A stretch of 64,000 bases of DNA from Dehalobacter restrictus DSM 9455 (GCF_000512895.1 NZ_CP007033.1:156659-220658), one strand, 5' to 3'; shown: positions 47,947 to 57,167, counted from the first letter of the stretch. The notes: generated by a model from the letters alone, not told the origin. A program made the numbers and translations.

Positions 47947-48012
47947 GGTTGACAAGATACTTGCTCAGATGAGCTCAAAATATCTTATAATAGACATTTA
48001 AGGAGGATTCCC

Positions 48013-48462
48013 GTGGAAAGAACTTTTCTTATGCTTAAGCCGGACGCCATTCAAAGAGGTCTGGTTGGTGAAGTGATTGGCAGATTTGAAAAGAAAGGAT
48101 TTAAGCTTGTTGGCTTAAAGTTGATCCAGGTAGACAGAGCCTTGGCGGAAGAACACTATAAGGAACATAAGGGTAAAGGTTTTTTTGAACCTACCGTTCA
48201 GTATATTATGTCCTCGCCGGTTGTGGCGATGGTCTGGGAAGGCAAGAATGTAGTCGCTATAGCTAGAGAAATGATGGGGGCGACCAATCCTGCCAATGCC
48301 AACCCTGGTTCTATCAGAGGCGCCTATGCGATGGACATCAGCAGAAACGTCATCCATGGCTCAGATTCTGTGGAAAGTGCCGAGAGGGAAATTTCCTTGT
48401 ACTTCAAACCGGCGGAGATTCTTCATTATGCAAAAGCCGGTGAAGAGTGGCTTAGCGAGTAA
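48013..48462 (+). CDS. ndk: Nucleoside-diphosphate kinase
   Basis: 149 residues from GTG 48013 with AAGGAGG upstream. [20 protein letters not shown], and the active-site His in RNVIHGSDS, followed by [10 protein letters not shown]. Balances NTP and dNTP pools. A terminator follows directly. Confidence 0.97.
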   Translation: MERTFLMLKPDAIQRGLVGEVIGRFEKKGFKLVGLKLIQVDRALAEEHYKEHKGKGFFEPTVQYIMSSPVVAMVWEGKNVVAIAREMMGATNPANANPGSIRGAYAMDISRNVIHGSDSVESAEREISLYFKPAEILHYAKAGEEWLSE

Positions 48463-48466
48463 ATAC

Positions 48467-48493
48467 AAGGACACCCATTCGGGTGTCCTTTTT
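48467..48493 (+). terminator. Intrinsic terminator after ndk
   Basis: AAGGACACCC-ATTC-GGGTGTCCTT with a T run; a perfect ten-pair stem. Confidence 0.95.
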
Positions 48494-48571
48494 ACAGTCT
48501 GTCAGAAAAACTCAAAGTACTTTCTGAACCAAGTTTTGTTTTATATGTCAGAATAAGCCGGGGTGAATCAG

Positions 48572-49285
48572 ATGCAGGATAAAAAGAAAATGGCATGGAT
48601 GATGATCAGTGTGGGTATGCTGCTGATCGGTGTTTTTCTTGTAATTATTATTAAATCCTATATGGCTGATCAAAATGCTTCTTCGCAGGAGAAAAATCTC
48701 CCGAGCCTTCTTCAGCTGGAGATGGAGAATGAACAATTGGCTGGAGAAAATGACAAACTGCTGGAAGAATTGACGAAGTATCAGGCGGGGGAAAGCGCTG
48801 CGGCCCTGGCTTCCGAGCAGTTGGAGCAGGCGAAGATCAGTGCAGGGCTTGTGTCCCTCAGTGGCCCGGGCATTGTGATCGTTCTGGATGATTCTGATCA
48901 GAAGCGAAGCACAAGTAATGGGAACATTGGGAATTATTATATCCATGAGGAATACTTGAGGGCAATCGTCAATGCACTGTGGAATGGCGGAGCTGAGGCC
49001 ATTTCGATTAATGACCAGCGGATTACTTCTAATACAGAAATATTCTGCAGCGGTTCTTATATTAAGATCAACAACACAAGACAGATGCCACCGTATAACA
49101 TCGTGGCGATTGGCAATCAGGATAACTTAAAATCGGCTCTTCAGTTTTACGTATGGGACATGCTCGGGGAATATCAGCAACAATACGGCATAACCCGTAA
49201 ACTGGAAATACCTAAGGAATCTGTCACAGTACCTGCCGCCAATCAGTACAGTTATAAGTATGCACAGCCTGTCAAGGAGGGTTAG
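48572..49285 (+). CDS. DUF881 family protein (YlxW/YlxX-like), copy 1
   Basis: 237 residues from ATG 48572 with GGGGTG upstream. N-terminal membrane segment (residues 8-28), a coiled coil (LQLEMENEQLAGENDKLLEE), then the DUF881 domain: SGPGIVIVLDDSD, YYIHEEYLRAIVNALWNGGA, EAISINDQRITSNTEI, PYNIVAIGNQDNLKSAL. In many Firmicutes DUF881 genes lie near division genes; function is not known. The next gene, two bases on, is a homologue. Confidence 0.88.
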   Translation: MQDKKKMAWMMISVGMLLIGVFLVIIIKSYMADQNASSQEKNLPSLLQLEMENEQLAGENDKLLEELTKYQAGESAAALASEQLEQAKISAGLVSLSGPGIVIVLDDSDQKRSTSNGNIGNYYIHEEYLRAIVNALWNGGAEAISINDQRITSNTEIFCSGSYIKINNTRQMPPYNIVAIGNQDNLKSALQFYVWDMLGEYQQQYGITRKLEIPKESVTVPAANQYSYKYAQPVKEG

Positions 49286-49287
49286 AC

Positions 49288-49992
49288 TTGATAAACAAAC
49301 ATGTCATAACGGTTGCGACGATTGCCGCCGTAGCGATTGGCTTTTTGATTTCCCTTCAATTTCAGGCGCAAAGAGAAGTGGACAGTGCAGAAAAAATTCA
49401 GCAGCAAAGAGTTGAGCAGACCGATACGGTGATGAAAACCTTGCAGGATGAAAACAATTCTTTGCAGGAAGAATATAATCGAATATCTGCAGAATTGGAA
49501 AGATACAGGAACCAAAACAGTGAGAATCCCTATCTTAGGGCAAGACTGGATCAGCTTAAAATCGCTGACGGAACCATCGCTGTTACCGGACCTGGGGTTA
49601 AGATGATTGTCAAAGACAGCGGTCCGGATACTGATGCAGTTATCCCGCTGAGTACGGATGAGCTGCGCGAGATCGTGAATGTCCTGCGATTGGCAGGAGC
49701 AGAAGCGATCAGCATCAATGGTCAGCGGATTGTTGCTTCGACTTCCATTGTTATCAGCGGGACAGCGACAATCCTGGTGAATTCAGTCCCGATCAGCAGG
49801 ATTGGCGGAACCACGTATGAAATCCTGGCTATTGGCAAACAGGATGATCTACTCGACTATTTGACGAATATGATCGCGATTGACTTGAAACAATTTGGCA
49901 GAAAAGTTGAAATAACCCGCGAAACGGTGACAATTCCATCCTTTAAAGGAAGCTATACCTTCGAGTACGCTTCGGAGGTAAAGAAAGGATAA
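49288..49992 (+). CDS. DUF881 family protein (YlxW/YlxX-like), copy 2
   Basis: 234 residues from TTG 49288 with AAGGAGG upstream. Same architecture as copy 1: membrane segment (residues 5-20), coiled coil (LQDENNSLQEEYNRISAELE), and a DUF881 domain with TGPGVKMIVKDSG, DELREIVNVLRLAGAEAISI, NGQRIVASTSIV, YEILAIGKQDDLLDYL. Tandem paralogues could form a heteromer in the membrane; that is inference. Confidence 0.88.
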   Translation: MINKHVITVATIAAVAIGFLISLQFQAQREVDSAEKIQQQRVEQTDTVMKTLQDENNSLQEEYNRISAELERYRNQNSENPYLRARLDQLKIADGTIAVTGPGVKMIVKDSGPDTDAVIPLSTDELREIVNVLRLAGAEAISINGQRIVASTSIVISGTATILVNSVPISRIGGTTYEILAIGKQDDLLDYLTNMIAIDLKQFGRKVEITRETVTIPSFKGSYTFEYASEVKKG

Positions 49993-50063
49993 CCTGATAA
50001 CAGGTGAGCGCCTGAATTGGAGAAAATGAATTCATTGATTAAGGCGGAAAAGGAGTGAAGGAT

Positions 50064-51278
50064 TTGAAGGCGTACAATATGCGATGGCTAAAAATAGACA
50101 GCCTGCTGCAGGCTGAAAGAGCCCTAAGCCAGGTTGGCGTTGACCCTGGTGGTCTTCCATATATGAACGGCAAGGCTTTGACCAAACCGATCAAGCTGGA
50201 GAATGTACCGGCTCCGGTAGCCTTGGTTCTGAAACAGGAAATGCTCTCCTCCGGTGGAGATGCAGCTGTCCATAAAGATTTGCTCGACAACGGAGCACCG
50301 GAAAGCGATGTGTTGCTTATAGGTACCTATAAGCAGTTAACCAAACTTGCGGACAGACTGGCGACGATGTCCGCGGAGTTCCAATCCCTCGCTCAGTCCT
50401 TATGCGAGCTGATGACCTATTTGGAGGAACCTCCGGCCGGAATCATTGATTGCAGGGGAAAGAGTCTCATTTGGGGTCAAAAGACTTTGATCATGGGAAT
50501 ATTAAACGTAACGCCGGATTCCTTTTCCGACGGCGGAAAATTTGACAACATCGAGAATGCTTTAAAGCAGGCGGAAAAAATGGTTGCCGACGGTGCTGAT
50601 ATGCTTGATATTGGCGGGGAGTCCACCCGCCCGGGATATGGCGGCGTCAGTGCCGAAGAAGAGTGGTCCAGACTTGAACCGGTACTTAAAGCACTTATCC
50701 CGGTCTGTTCGGTTCCAATATCGATTGATACCCAAAAAGCAGCTGTTGCAGCCAAGTCTTTGCGGTTGGGGGCCCATATCATTAATGATATCTGGGGTTT
50801 GCAGAAAGATCCTGAAATGGCCGGCGTTATTGCAGAATATCAAGCTCCGGTCGTGATAATGCATAATCAGGATCATACAGAATATAAGAATATGATGGGT
50901 GAAATATTGTCATTCCTGGAGCGTAGCATTGAAATGGCTCTAGACTGCGGATTGACGCAGAATCAAATTATTGTCGATCCCGGAATCGGGTTTGGAAAAA
51001 CACCGGAACAGAATATGGAAGTCTTAAGCCGGATGGAAGAATTTAAATCGCTAGGGTGTCCTCTTCTTCTGGGAGTATCCCGCAAATCCGTGATTGGACG
51101 GACCTTGAACCTTCCGGTTGATCAAAGGCTGGAACCGACGATTGCCCTGGGGACGCTCGGAATTGTCGCCGGAGCAGATATTCTGCGTGTGCATGATGTT
51201 CCCGAAAACAAAAAGGCTGCGCTTATCACTGACCTGGTGATACGTCGAAAAAGAGGAGAAGATTATGAAGGAAAGTGA
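50064..51278 (+). CDS. folP: Dihydropteroate synthase with N-terminal extension
   Basis: 404 residues from TTG 50064, with AAGGAG eight bases upstream (GTG 50055 overlaps that site). The C-terminal 270 residues are a normal DHPS: LIMGILNVTPDSFSDGGKFD, DMLDIGGESTRPGYGGVSAE, VPISIDTQKAAVAAKSLRLG, GIGFGKTPEQNMEVL, LLLGVSRKSVIGRTL. The first 135 residues form an extra domain (KQEMLSSGGDAAVHKDLLDN, VLLIGTYKQLTKLADRLATM) found in some anaerobes and of unknown role. Joins para-aminobenzoate to the pterin. Overlaps folB by 14 bases. Confidence 0.94.
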   Translation: MKAYNMRWLKIDSLLQAERALSQVGVDPGGLPYMNGKALTKPIKLENVPAPVALVLKQEMLSSGGDAAVHKDLLDNGAPESDVLLIGTYKQLTKLADRLATMSAEFQSLAQSLCELMTYLEEPPAGIIDCRGKSLIWGQKTLIMGILNVTPDSFSDGGKFDNIENALKQAEKMVADGADMLDIGGESTRPGYGGVSAEEEWSRLEPVLKALIPVCSVPISIDTQKAAVAAKSLRLGAHIINDIWGLQKDPEMAGVIAEYQAPVVIMHNQDHTEYKNMMGEILSFLERSIEMALDCGLTQNQIIVDPGIGFGKTPEQNMEVLSRMEEFKSLGCPLLLGVSRKSVIGRTLNLPVDQRLEPTIALGTLGIVAGADILRVHDVPENKKAALITDLVIRRKRGEDYEGK

Positions 51279-51660
51279 TGTCATTCACCTGCGTGGTATG
51301 GAGTTTTATGCTTACCATGGGGTGATGGAGGAGGAGCAGGTTCTTGGCCAAAGATTTCTGATTGACGTGGACATCTTCCTGAAAAAACCGGTCAGTATGC
51401 AGGACAATCTAGCGGAAACTGTCAATTATGCTGAAGTCTATCAAGTAATCAAAAATTGTGTCCTTGATCAGCGTTATCAGCTGATCGAAACGCTTGCCGA
51501 AAAAATAGCCTTGGAAATTACAACCGGATTTCGCTGTTCAGGCGTCCGGGTAGAGGTACATAAGCCGAATGCCCCGGTTTCCGGAATTCTTAAGGATATA
51601 TCCGTAGAAATCATACGGGAGAAAAAAGATGAGAGCATTTTTAAGTTTGGGGAGCAATGA
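51265..51660 (+). CDS. folB: Dihydroneopterin aldolase
   Basis: 131 residues, ATG 51265 inside the end of folP. DVIHLRGMEFYAYHGVMEEE, QVLGQRFLIDVDIF, VNYAEVYQVIKNCV, RYQLIETLAEKIALEI, VRVEVHKPNAPVSG. Cleaves dihydroneopterin to 6-hydroxymethyl-dihydropterin, the substrate of folK. folK starts 32 bases before its end. Confidence 0.94.
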   Translation: MKESDVIHLRGMEFYAYHGVMEEEQVLGQRFLIDVDIFLKKPVSMQDNLAETVNYAEVYQVIKNCVLDQRYQLIETLAEKIALEITTGFRCSGVRVEVHKPNAPVSGILKDISVEIIREKKDESIFKFGEQ

Positions 51661-52102
51661 AGGAGACCGCAAGGAATATTTGGATCGGGCACTCAATATG
51701 CTGATGGATACTTCAGGGATCATGATTCAGCGTATTTCCAGCCTCTATGAGACTGAACCCTGGGGCAATGTTGACCAGTCACCTTTCCTGAATATGGCCA
51801 TTGGCATTGAAACGGAGCTGGATCCTTACGAACTGCTTGAGGTCTGCCAGCAAATTGAAACGTCTCTAGGAAGAAAACGACTGACTCATTGGGGGCCGCG
51901 CACCATTGATATCGATATTCTTTCCTATCAGGATTACGTAATTCAGACTGAAAAACTGACAATTCCGCATCCCTTTATGGAACAAAGAGAGTTCGTACTG
52001 GCTCCGCTAAGAGAAATATCACCGGATTATATTCTGCAGTCAGGAAGAGTAATCGGAACTGTTCAAGGCGAAGGACTTATTAAAAAAATTACTAAAATAT
52101 AG
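51629..52102 (+). CDS. folK: 2-amino-4-hydroxy-6-hydroxymethyldihydropteridine pyrophosphokinase
   Basis: 157 residues, ATG 51629 overlapping folB. RAFLSLGSNEGDRKEYLDRA, SSLYETEPWGNVDQSPFLNM, LGRKRLTHWGPRTIDIDILS (the HPPK signature) and PHPFMEQREFVLAPL. It pyrophosphorylates the pterin for FolP. The folP-folB-folK triplet is translationally coupled. Confidence 0.95.
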   Translation: MRAFLSLGSNEGDRKEYLDRALNMLMDTSGIMIQRISSLYETEPWGNVDQSPFLNMAIGIETELDPYELLEVCQQIETSLGRKRLTHWGPRTIDIDILSYQDYVIQTEKLTIPHPFMEQREFVLAPLREISPDYILQSGRVIGTVQGEGLIKKITKI

Positions 52103-52383
52103 GTATAAATAAGATCAATACGTTTTAAGTAAAATTATAAAAAATCATAAAATATGGATGGTTCTTTAAGATTTTTCTTTATTATTTCTCTTCTTTATCA
52201 TATACTAAAGAGTAAGCTGCAGACGATATCTGTATAGAGTTGTACCGTAGCAGTTCTACTATTTTTTATGACTGATCGGATCGTGCATCAACCGCTTGGA
52301 TTATTACTACTGGGACGGTGAAGGCAGGGTATATGTTGAATTCGTTTATAACAATACACCTTCACCATGTGAGGTGTATTTTT
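52103..52383 (+). promoter_or_regulatory. Long leader with hairpin over the ribosome site (pan genes)
   Basis: About 280 bases without a gene. At 52353-52380 a stem AATACACCTTCAC/GTGAGGTGTATT (one bulged T) is followed by an eight-T run, looking like an intrinsic terminator. The 3' arm contains GAGGTG (52371-52376), which is also the only ribosome site for the TTG start at 52384. The hairpin could thus act by attenuation or by hiding the ribosome site. The upstream part contains a smaller stem (GTAG-CAGTT-CTAC, with a T run, near 52245). A small frame at 52296 has no family features. The RNA known as the pan motif, which precedes panBCD genes in Firmicutes, is a candidate to test. Confidence 0.55.
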
Positions 52384-53289
52384 TTGTCAGAAAATACAAT
52401 AAAATTTGGAATCATCGGAACTGGCGTGGTCGGGACATCTCTGGCGATTCTGTTGGAGAAAGCAGGGCTGGAGTGTATCGGAGTCCATACCCGCGGCAAA
52501 AGGTCATATGATCATTTTCGCAGATACTTGCCAAAAGAGCAGCTTGGATTGAAGCAGCTTGTGATGGAGTCAGATCTGATTTTTATTACGACTCAGGATT
52601 GCAACATTGAAGACGCAGCGGCCAGACTTTCTCAGGAGAAGGATATTAAACCAGGTCAAATCTGGATTCACTGCTCAGGGTCTTTGCCTTCGGGAGTCAT
52701 GTGTCAGGATCCTGTACTGCCTGTCGGCTACCTGTCTCTGCATCCACTGCAGGCCTTTGCAAATATTGATGTCGCGGTTTCCGTCATGAAGGGAACCTAT
52801 TTTGGCATAGAAGGCAGCAGTCCGGAGGTTGAGCGCCAAGGGGAGGAACTGGTTATGTTATTAGGCGGAATTCCACTTAAAATTAATCCGGCTAAAAAAA
52901 GCCTTTATCATGCTGGAGCGGTTGTCGTCTCAAATTATCTTGTTTCGCTGGTCCTGCTGGCAGTCAAACTATTTGAACAGGCCGGAATAGAGCGTAAAGA
53001 CGCTCTGGCTGCCTTACTTCCGCTGTTAGCCGGATCCTGTCGGAATATTGGCAAACTGGGGCTTCCTGGGGCGCTTACAGGGCCAATTGCCAGGGGAGAT
53101 GCCGAAGTCGTCGCAAGACATTTACAAAGCATGCCTGAAGAGATAAGAACAGTCTATAGAGAGCTTGGAAAGCTGGCCTTGGAATTGGGATTAGAAAAAA
53201 AACTATGGGATAGGGCATCCTATCGCCCAGAAGATTTAAACGACCTGGAAGAACTTTTGAATGACTTAGGAAAGGAAACAAAGCAATGA
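52384..53289 (+). CDS. DUF2520/Rossmann-fold oxidoreductase-like protein
   Basis: 301 residues from TTG 52384 (see leader entry for the ribosome site). N-terminal NAD(P)-binding Rossmann fold: IKFGIIGTGVVGTSLAILLE, and SDLIFITTQDCNIEDAA; IHCSGSLPS, YLSLHPLQAFAN; C-terminal DUF2520 helical domain: SLYHAGAVVVSNYLVSLVLL, GPIARGDAEVVARHLQSM. Similar to ketopantoate reductase-like and pyrroline-carboxylate reductase-like enzymes. Because panC overlaps its stop, it may provide the ketopantoate reductase step, but this is inference from context. Confidence 0.8.
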   Translation: MSENTIKFGIIGTGVVGTSLAILLEKAGLECIGVHTRGKRSYDHFRRYLPKEQLGLKQLVMESDLIFITTQDCNIEDAAARLSQEKDIKPGQIWIHCSGSLPSGVMCQDPVLPVGYLSLHPLQAFANIDVAVSVMKGTYFGIEGSSPEVERQGEELVMLLGGIPLKINPAKKSLYHAGAVVVSNYLVSLVLLAVKLFEQAGIERKDALAALLPLLAGSCRNIGKLGLPGALTGPIARGDAEVVARHLQSMPEEIRTVYRELGKLALELGLEKKLWDRASYRPEDLNDLEELLNDLGKETKQ

Positions 53290-54149
53290 TCATTGCCAAA
53301 AAAATAACTGAAACAAGAGAAAAAATAGCATCAGCCAAACAGCTGGGAAAAGCTGTTGTCCTTATACCCACGATGGGCTTCTTGCATGAAGGCCATCAGT
53401 CCATGGTCAAAATAGCCAGAAATCAAGATCCGAATCACAAAAAAATCTATATTGTGATGAGTATATTTGTGAATCCCTTACAGTTTGGTCCGAATGAGGA
53501 TTATGAGAAATATCCGCGTGATCTTGCCAGGGATTCGGGACTCGCCGAACAGGCAGGAGTAGACTTGTTATTTGCTCCTTCGGTCGCGGAAATGTATCCG
53601 GACGGAAAAAGCCTTACGGCAGTTCAGGTATCCCAGATCACCGAGGTCCTCTGCGGAGCCAGCCGTCAGGGACACTTTCAGGGAGTAGCAACTGTTGTGA
53701 CGAAACTTTTTAATATTATTCAACCTGATGAAGCCTATTTTGGCTTAAAAGATTACCAGCAGGTTGCTGTCATCAAACAAATGACAAAAGATTTAAATAG
53801 CCCTGTTAAAATCGTGGCCTTCCCGACGGTTCGAGAAAGCGACGGACTAGCCAAGAGTTCTAGAAACGCTTATTTGAGCAGTGAAGACCGGCGGCAAGCC
53901 CCGGTGTTATTCCGTTCATTGCAGGAAGCGGAGGCACGAATTATTGAAGGTGAGACCTGCACTGAAGTTGTCAGAGAAGAGATCAGACAGAGAATAAGCA
54001 GTGAATCAAACGGGAAAATTGATTATGTAGAAATAAGAAAAGCGGACAATCTTGCAGCTGTCGACAGTATTGACTGCCCTGTTGTGATTGCTCTTGCCGT
54101 ACGTTTTGGCACAACGCGCTTGATTGATAATATTGTCGTGGAGGTGTGA
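53286..54149 (+). CDS. panC: Pantothenate synthetase
   Basis: 287 residues, ATG 53286 overlapping the previous stop. ATP-dependent joining of pantoate and beta-alanine. Motifs: VVLIPTMGFLHEGHQSMVKI (HIGH), VSIFVNPLQFGPNEDYEKYP, GHFQGVATVVTKLFNIIQPD, YFGLKDYQQVAVIKQM, READGLAKSSRN-type RESDGLAKSSRNAYLS (KMSKS-like). panD follows after six bases. Confidence 0.96.
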   Translation: MIIAKKITETREKIASAKQLGKAVVLIPTMGFLHEGHQSMVKIARNQDPNHKKIYIVMSIFVNPLQFGPNEDYEKYPRDLARDSGLAEQAGVDLLFAPSVAEMYPDGKSLTAVQVSQITEVLCGASRQGHFQGVATVVTKLFNIIQPDEAYFGLKDYQQVAVIKQMTKDLNSPVKIVAFPTVRESDGLAKSSRNAYLSSEDRRQAPVLFRSLQEAEARIIEGETCTEVVREEIRQRISSESNGKIDYVEIRKADNLAAVDSIDCPVVIALAVRFGTTRLIDNIVVEV

Positions 54150-54155
54150 GAAAAA

Positions 54156-54539
54156 ATGTTCAGAAATATGATGAAATCAAAGATCCATAAAGCTAGGGTT
54201 ACTGAAGCCAACCTGAATTATGTGGGAAGCATAACGATAGACCGCAGCCTGATGGAGCAGGCCGATATTCTGGAAAATGAGAAAGTTCAGGTCGTTAACC
54301 TGAATAATGGAGCAAGGCTGGAAACGTATGTTATTCCAGGAGAGGAGAATTCCGGAATGATCTGTCTAAATGGAGCAGCAGCCAGGCTGGTTCAGGTCGG
54401 GGATCAGGTGATTATTATTTCCTATGGGCTGTTTTCCGATGAAGAAAGCAAAGGATATACACCGAAAATTGTTTTTGTCGACGAAAAGAACCAGCCGGTC
54501 AGAATCGATGATGTTGAAGTGCACGGCGTACAGGCTTGA
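54156..54539 (+). CDS. panD: Aspartate 1-decarboxylase proenzyme
   Basis: 127 residues. Makes beta-alanine from aspartate, the other panC substrate. Motifs: [40 protein letters not shown] with the self-cleavage site Gly-Ser, which generates the pyruvoyl group, and [17 protein letters not shown]. Ends [14 protein letters not shown]. Confidence 0.95.
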   Translation: MFRNMMKSKIHKARVTEANLNYVGSITIDRSLMEQADILENEKVQVVNLNNGARLETYVIPGEENSGMICLNGAAARLVQVGDQVIIISYGLFSDEESKGYTPKIVFVDEKNQPVRIDDVEVHGVQA

Positions 54540-54600
54540 CACATTTTATGTCGAAGAATAGAATTAGAAAAAGGTCTACGAGCGAAAGGAGCGGCTGATA

Positions 54601-55521
54601 ATGGATAATGACGAACGCAAAGATCAGCTGATCAATGATATAAATGCTCTGCGCAAGCAAAGAAAAGCGGTAATTCTTGCCCATTATTACCAGCCGAGGG
54701 ACATTCAGGATATTGCGGATTTTGTCGGAGATTCACTTCAGCTCGCCCAGCAGGCTGCCCGGACAGATGCGGATGTCATCGTATTCTGCGGGGTCCATTT
54801 TATGGCAGAAAGTGCTGCAATCCTATCCCCGGAAAAGACTGTCCTGCTTCCAGAACCTTCGGCCGGCTGCCCAATGGCTGACATGGTCGAAGCAAACCGG
54901 CTCAAAGAAGCGAAGACCAAATTGCCCGGTGCAAAGGTGGTCTGTTATGTTAATTCATCCGCAGAGGTGAAAGCCGTAAGCGATATTTGTTGTACATCAT
55001 CCAATGCAGAGAAAATTGTTCAATCTCTTGGAAAAGAGGAGATCCTGTTTGTGCCTGACGGCAACCTCGGCGGATATATTGCAGCCAAAACGAACAGAAA
55101 GATTAACCTGTGGCCGGGATTTTGTCCGACCCATCACAGACTCGCCAGGGAAGATATCTTAAAGGCGCGGGAGGAACATCAGGGAGCAAAAGTTCTGGTT
55201 CATCCTGAATGCCGCGAGGAAGTCTGGCGGGAAGCCGATTATGTTGGCTCTACTGCCGGAATTATTAAGTATGCAGAAAATTCAACGGACACCGAATTTA
55301 TTATTGGAACGGAATGCGGCATTTTGCATGAACTTACTAAACGCTGTCCTGGAAAACAATTTTATATGGCTTCAGCGCATATGATCTGCCCGAATATGAA
55401 AAAGATCAGCTTGCAAAAGGTCAAGGATACCCTTTCAAACATGGCACCGGTCGTTACTGTGTCAAAAGAAATCAGAGAGAAGGCGGTCTGCGCGCTGGAA
55501 AGAATGCTGGCCGTCCAATAA
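54601..55521 (+). CDS. nadA: Quinolinate synthase
   Basis: 306 residues, ATG 54601 with GAAAGGAG upstream. Condenses iminoaspartate with DHAP to quinolinate, using a 4Fe-4S cluster. AVILAHYYQPRDIQDIADFV, GDSLQLAQQAA, CGVHFMAESAAILSPEKTVL, PDGNLGGYIA, VHPECREEVW, ECGILHEL with the cluster Cys residues spread through the chain. First of nadA-nadB-nadC. Confidence 0.95.
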   Translation: MDNDERKDQLINDINALRKQRKAVILAHYYQPRDIQDIADFVGDSLQLAQQAARTDADVIVFCGVHFMAESAAILSPEKTVLLPEPSAGCPMADMVEANRLKEAKTKLPGAKVVCYVNSSAEVKAVSDICCTSSNAEKIVQSLGKEEILFVPDGNLGGYIAAKTNRKINLWPGFCPTHHRLAREDILKAREEHQGAKVLVHPECREEVWREADYVGSTAGIIKYAENSTDTEFIIGTECGILHELTKRCPGKQFYMASAHMICPNMKKISLQKVKDTLSNMAPVVTVSKEIREKAVCALERMLAVQ

Positions 55522-55553
55522 TGAACATATGATATTGAGGATGAGTAAGAGAT

Positions 55554-57167
55554 ATGAATGAGAATGACTATCTGATTCCCTGGGACAAGGATAAGCTTGA
55601 GATCTTCCAGACAGAAGTGCTTATTCTCGGAAGCGGAATTGCGGGATTGTTTGCAGCAATCAAACTTTGTCCCAAATATGAAGTAACCGTTCTGACCAAG
55701 AAAGATGTGATGGCAAGCAACACTGAGCATGCTCAGGGAGGTATTGCCGTTGCTCTTAATGAGGATGACTCTCCTGAATTTCACTATGGCGATACCATTA
55801 AAGCCGGAGCAGGGCTATGCAACCTGAAAGCAGTCAAGATCCTGGCTGAGAAAGGACCGGAGTGTGTCAGTAAGCTGATTGATTTTGGCACCAAATTTGA
55901 TGAAAGCAATAATAAACTGGATTTTACGCGGGAAGGTGCCCACAGTAAAAGCAGGGTACTGCATGCTCACGGTGATGCCACCGGCGGAGAAATAGAACGT
56001 GCCCTGGTAGAAGTTGTGCATTCCAGCCCGATTACCGTTAAAGAAAACTATTATTTAATTGATTTTGTTAAGAACAGTAAAGCAGAGGTTTGCGGAGCTC
56101 TGGTGCTTAACAATATTACCTTGGCAATGGAAATATGGCTGGCTAAAGCCATTATCCTGGCCACGGGCGGTGCAGGTCAGATGTATAAGCATACGACCAA
56201 TCCTGCGGTTGCGACAGGAGATGGAATAGCTGCTGCTTATCGGGCAGGAGCCGAACTTATGGATATGGAATTTATTCAATTCCATCCTACGGCCCTGCTG
56301 CTGCCGGGAGCGCCCAATTTTTTAATTTCGGAGGCAGCCAGAGGAGAGGGAGCTGTACTGGTAAACTCACGCGGAGAACGTTTTATGGAGGGTGTTCCCG
56401 GTAAAGAGCTTGCTCCGAGGGATGTTGTATCAAGGGAGATATGGAAGCAGATGCAGACAGGACAGGTCTATCTCGATTTCAGCCCGATGGGACACTCCAA
56501 AGTCGAACAAAGGTTTCCAGGAATCCATAAAACCTGTCTGAATTATGGCGTTGATATTTCTACAGATCCGGTACCGGTTGGCCCTGCTGCGCATTACTTA
56601 ATGGGCGGAGTCCGCATCAATGAATTTGGTGAAACGAATTTGCCAAATCTTTTTGCTTGTGGTGAATGTGCCTGTAATGGCGTTCATGGTGCCAACAGGC
56701 TCGCCAGCAACTCCTTGTTGGACGGATTAGTATTTGCTTCAACCATTTCTGATACAATCAATCAGAAGATTGGCGAAATGCCCAACCCGGAAGATGTTTT
56801 GCCGTATGAAGGCTGCCCCGATGAATGTGATGTCCGGGATTCCGCTGCAGACCCGGCTAATCTGAAAGAAGAACTGCAGAATATTTTATGGGATAAAGTC
56901 GGAATCATTCGGGATGAAGAACATTTGCGGCAGGCCCAGGCGGAATTAAATCAATTGATGGAACGGTTTAACCCCCATTCTGAAGTATCGGAACTCGAGC
57001 TTGGCAATATGCTTGCGATTGGAATGGTGATTATCAAGGCTGCTTTGGCACGTGAAGAAAGCAGAGGGGGCCATTTCCGACGGGATTTCCCGAATGCGGA
57101 GGAACACTGGCAAAAGCATTCTGTCTATATGAGGGGGGATTATCATGTTCGCTACGTTTCAATATGA
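55554..57167 (+). CDS. nadB: L-aspartate oxidase
   Basis: 537 residues, ATG 55554. FAD enzyme oxidising L-aspartate to iminoaspartate. EVLILGSGIAGLFAAIKLCP (FAD-binding), NTEHAQGGIAVALNEDDSPE, HTEEGAHS-type FTREGAHSKSRVLHAHGDAT, EFIQFHPTALLLPG, HYLMGGVRINEFGET, CNGVHGANRLASNSLL. Overlaps nadC by 23 bases. In an anaerobe fumarate is the likely electron acceptor. Confidence 0.96.
   Translation: MNENDYLIPWDKDKLEIFQTEVLILGSGIAGLFAAIKLCPKYEVTVLTKKDVMASNTEHAQGGIAVALNEDDSPEFHYGDTIKAGAGLCNLKAVKILAEKGPECVSKLIDFGTKFDESNNKLDFTREGAHSKSRVLHAHGDATGGEIERALVEVVHSSPITVKENYYLIDFVKNSKAEVCGALVLNNITLAMEIWLAKAIILATGGAGQMYKHTTNPAVATGDGIAAAYRAGAELMDMEFIQFHPTALLLPGAPNFLISEAARGEGAVLVNSRGERFMEGVPGKELAPRDVVSREIWKQMQTGQVYLDFSPMGHSKVEQRFPGIHKTCLNYGVDISTDPVPVGPAAHYLMGGVRINEFGETNLPNLFACGECACNGVHGANRLASNSLLDGLVFASTISDTINQKIGEMPNPEDVLPYEGCPDECDVRDSAADPANLKEELQNILWDKVGIIRDEEHLRQAQAELNQLMERFNPHSEVSELELGNMLAIGMVIIKAALAREESRGGHFRRDFPNAEEHWQKHSVYMRGDYHVRYVSI

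Noticed and set aside
52296..52511. 71-residue frame starting in the pan leader
   Set aside because: It runs through the terminator-like hairpin and then overlaps the DUF2520 gene in another frame; no recognisable domain.
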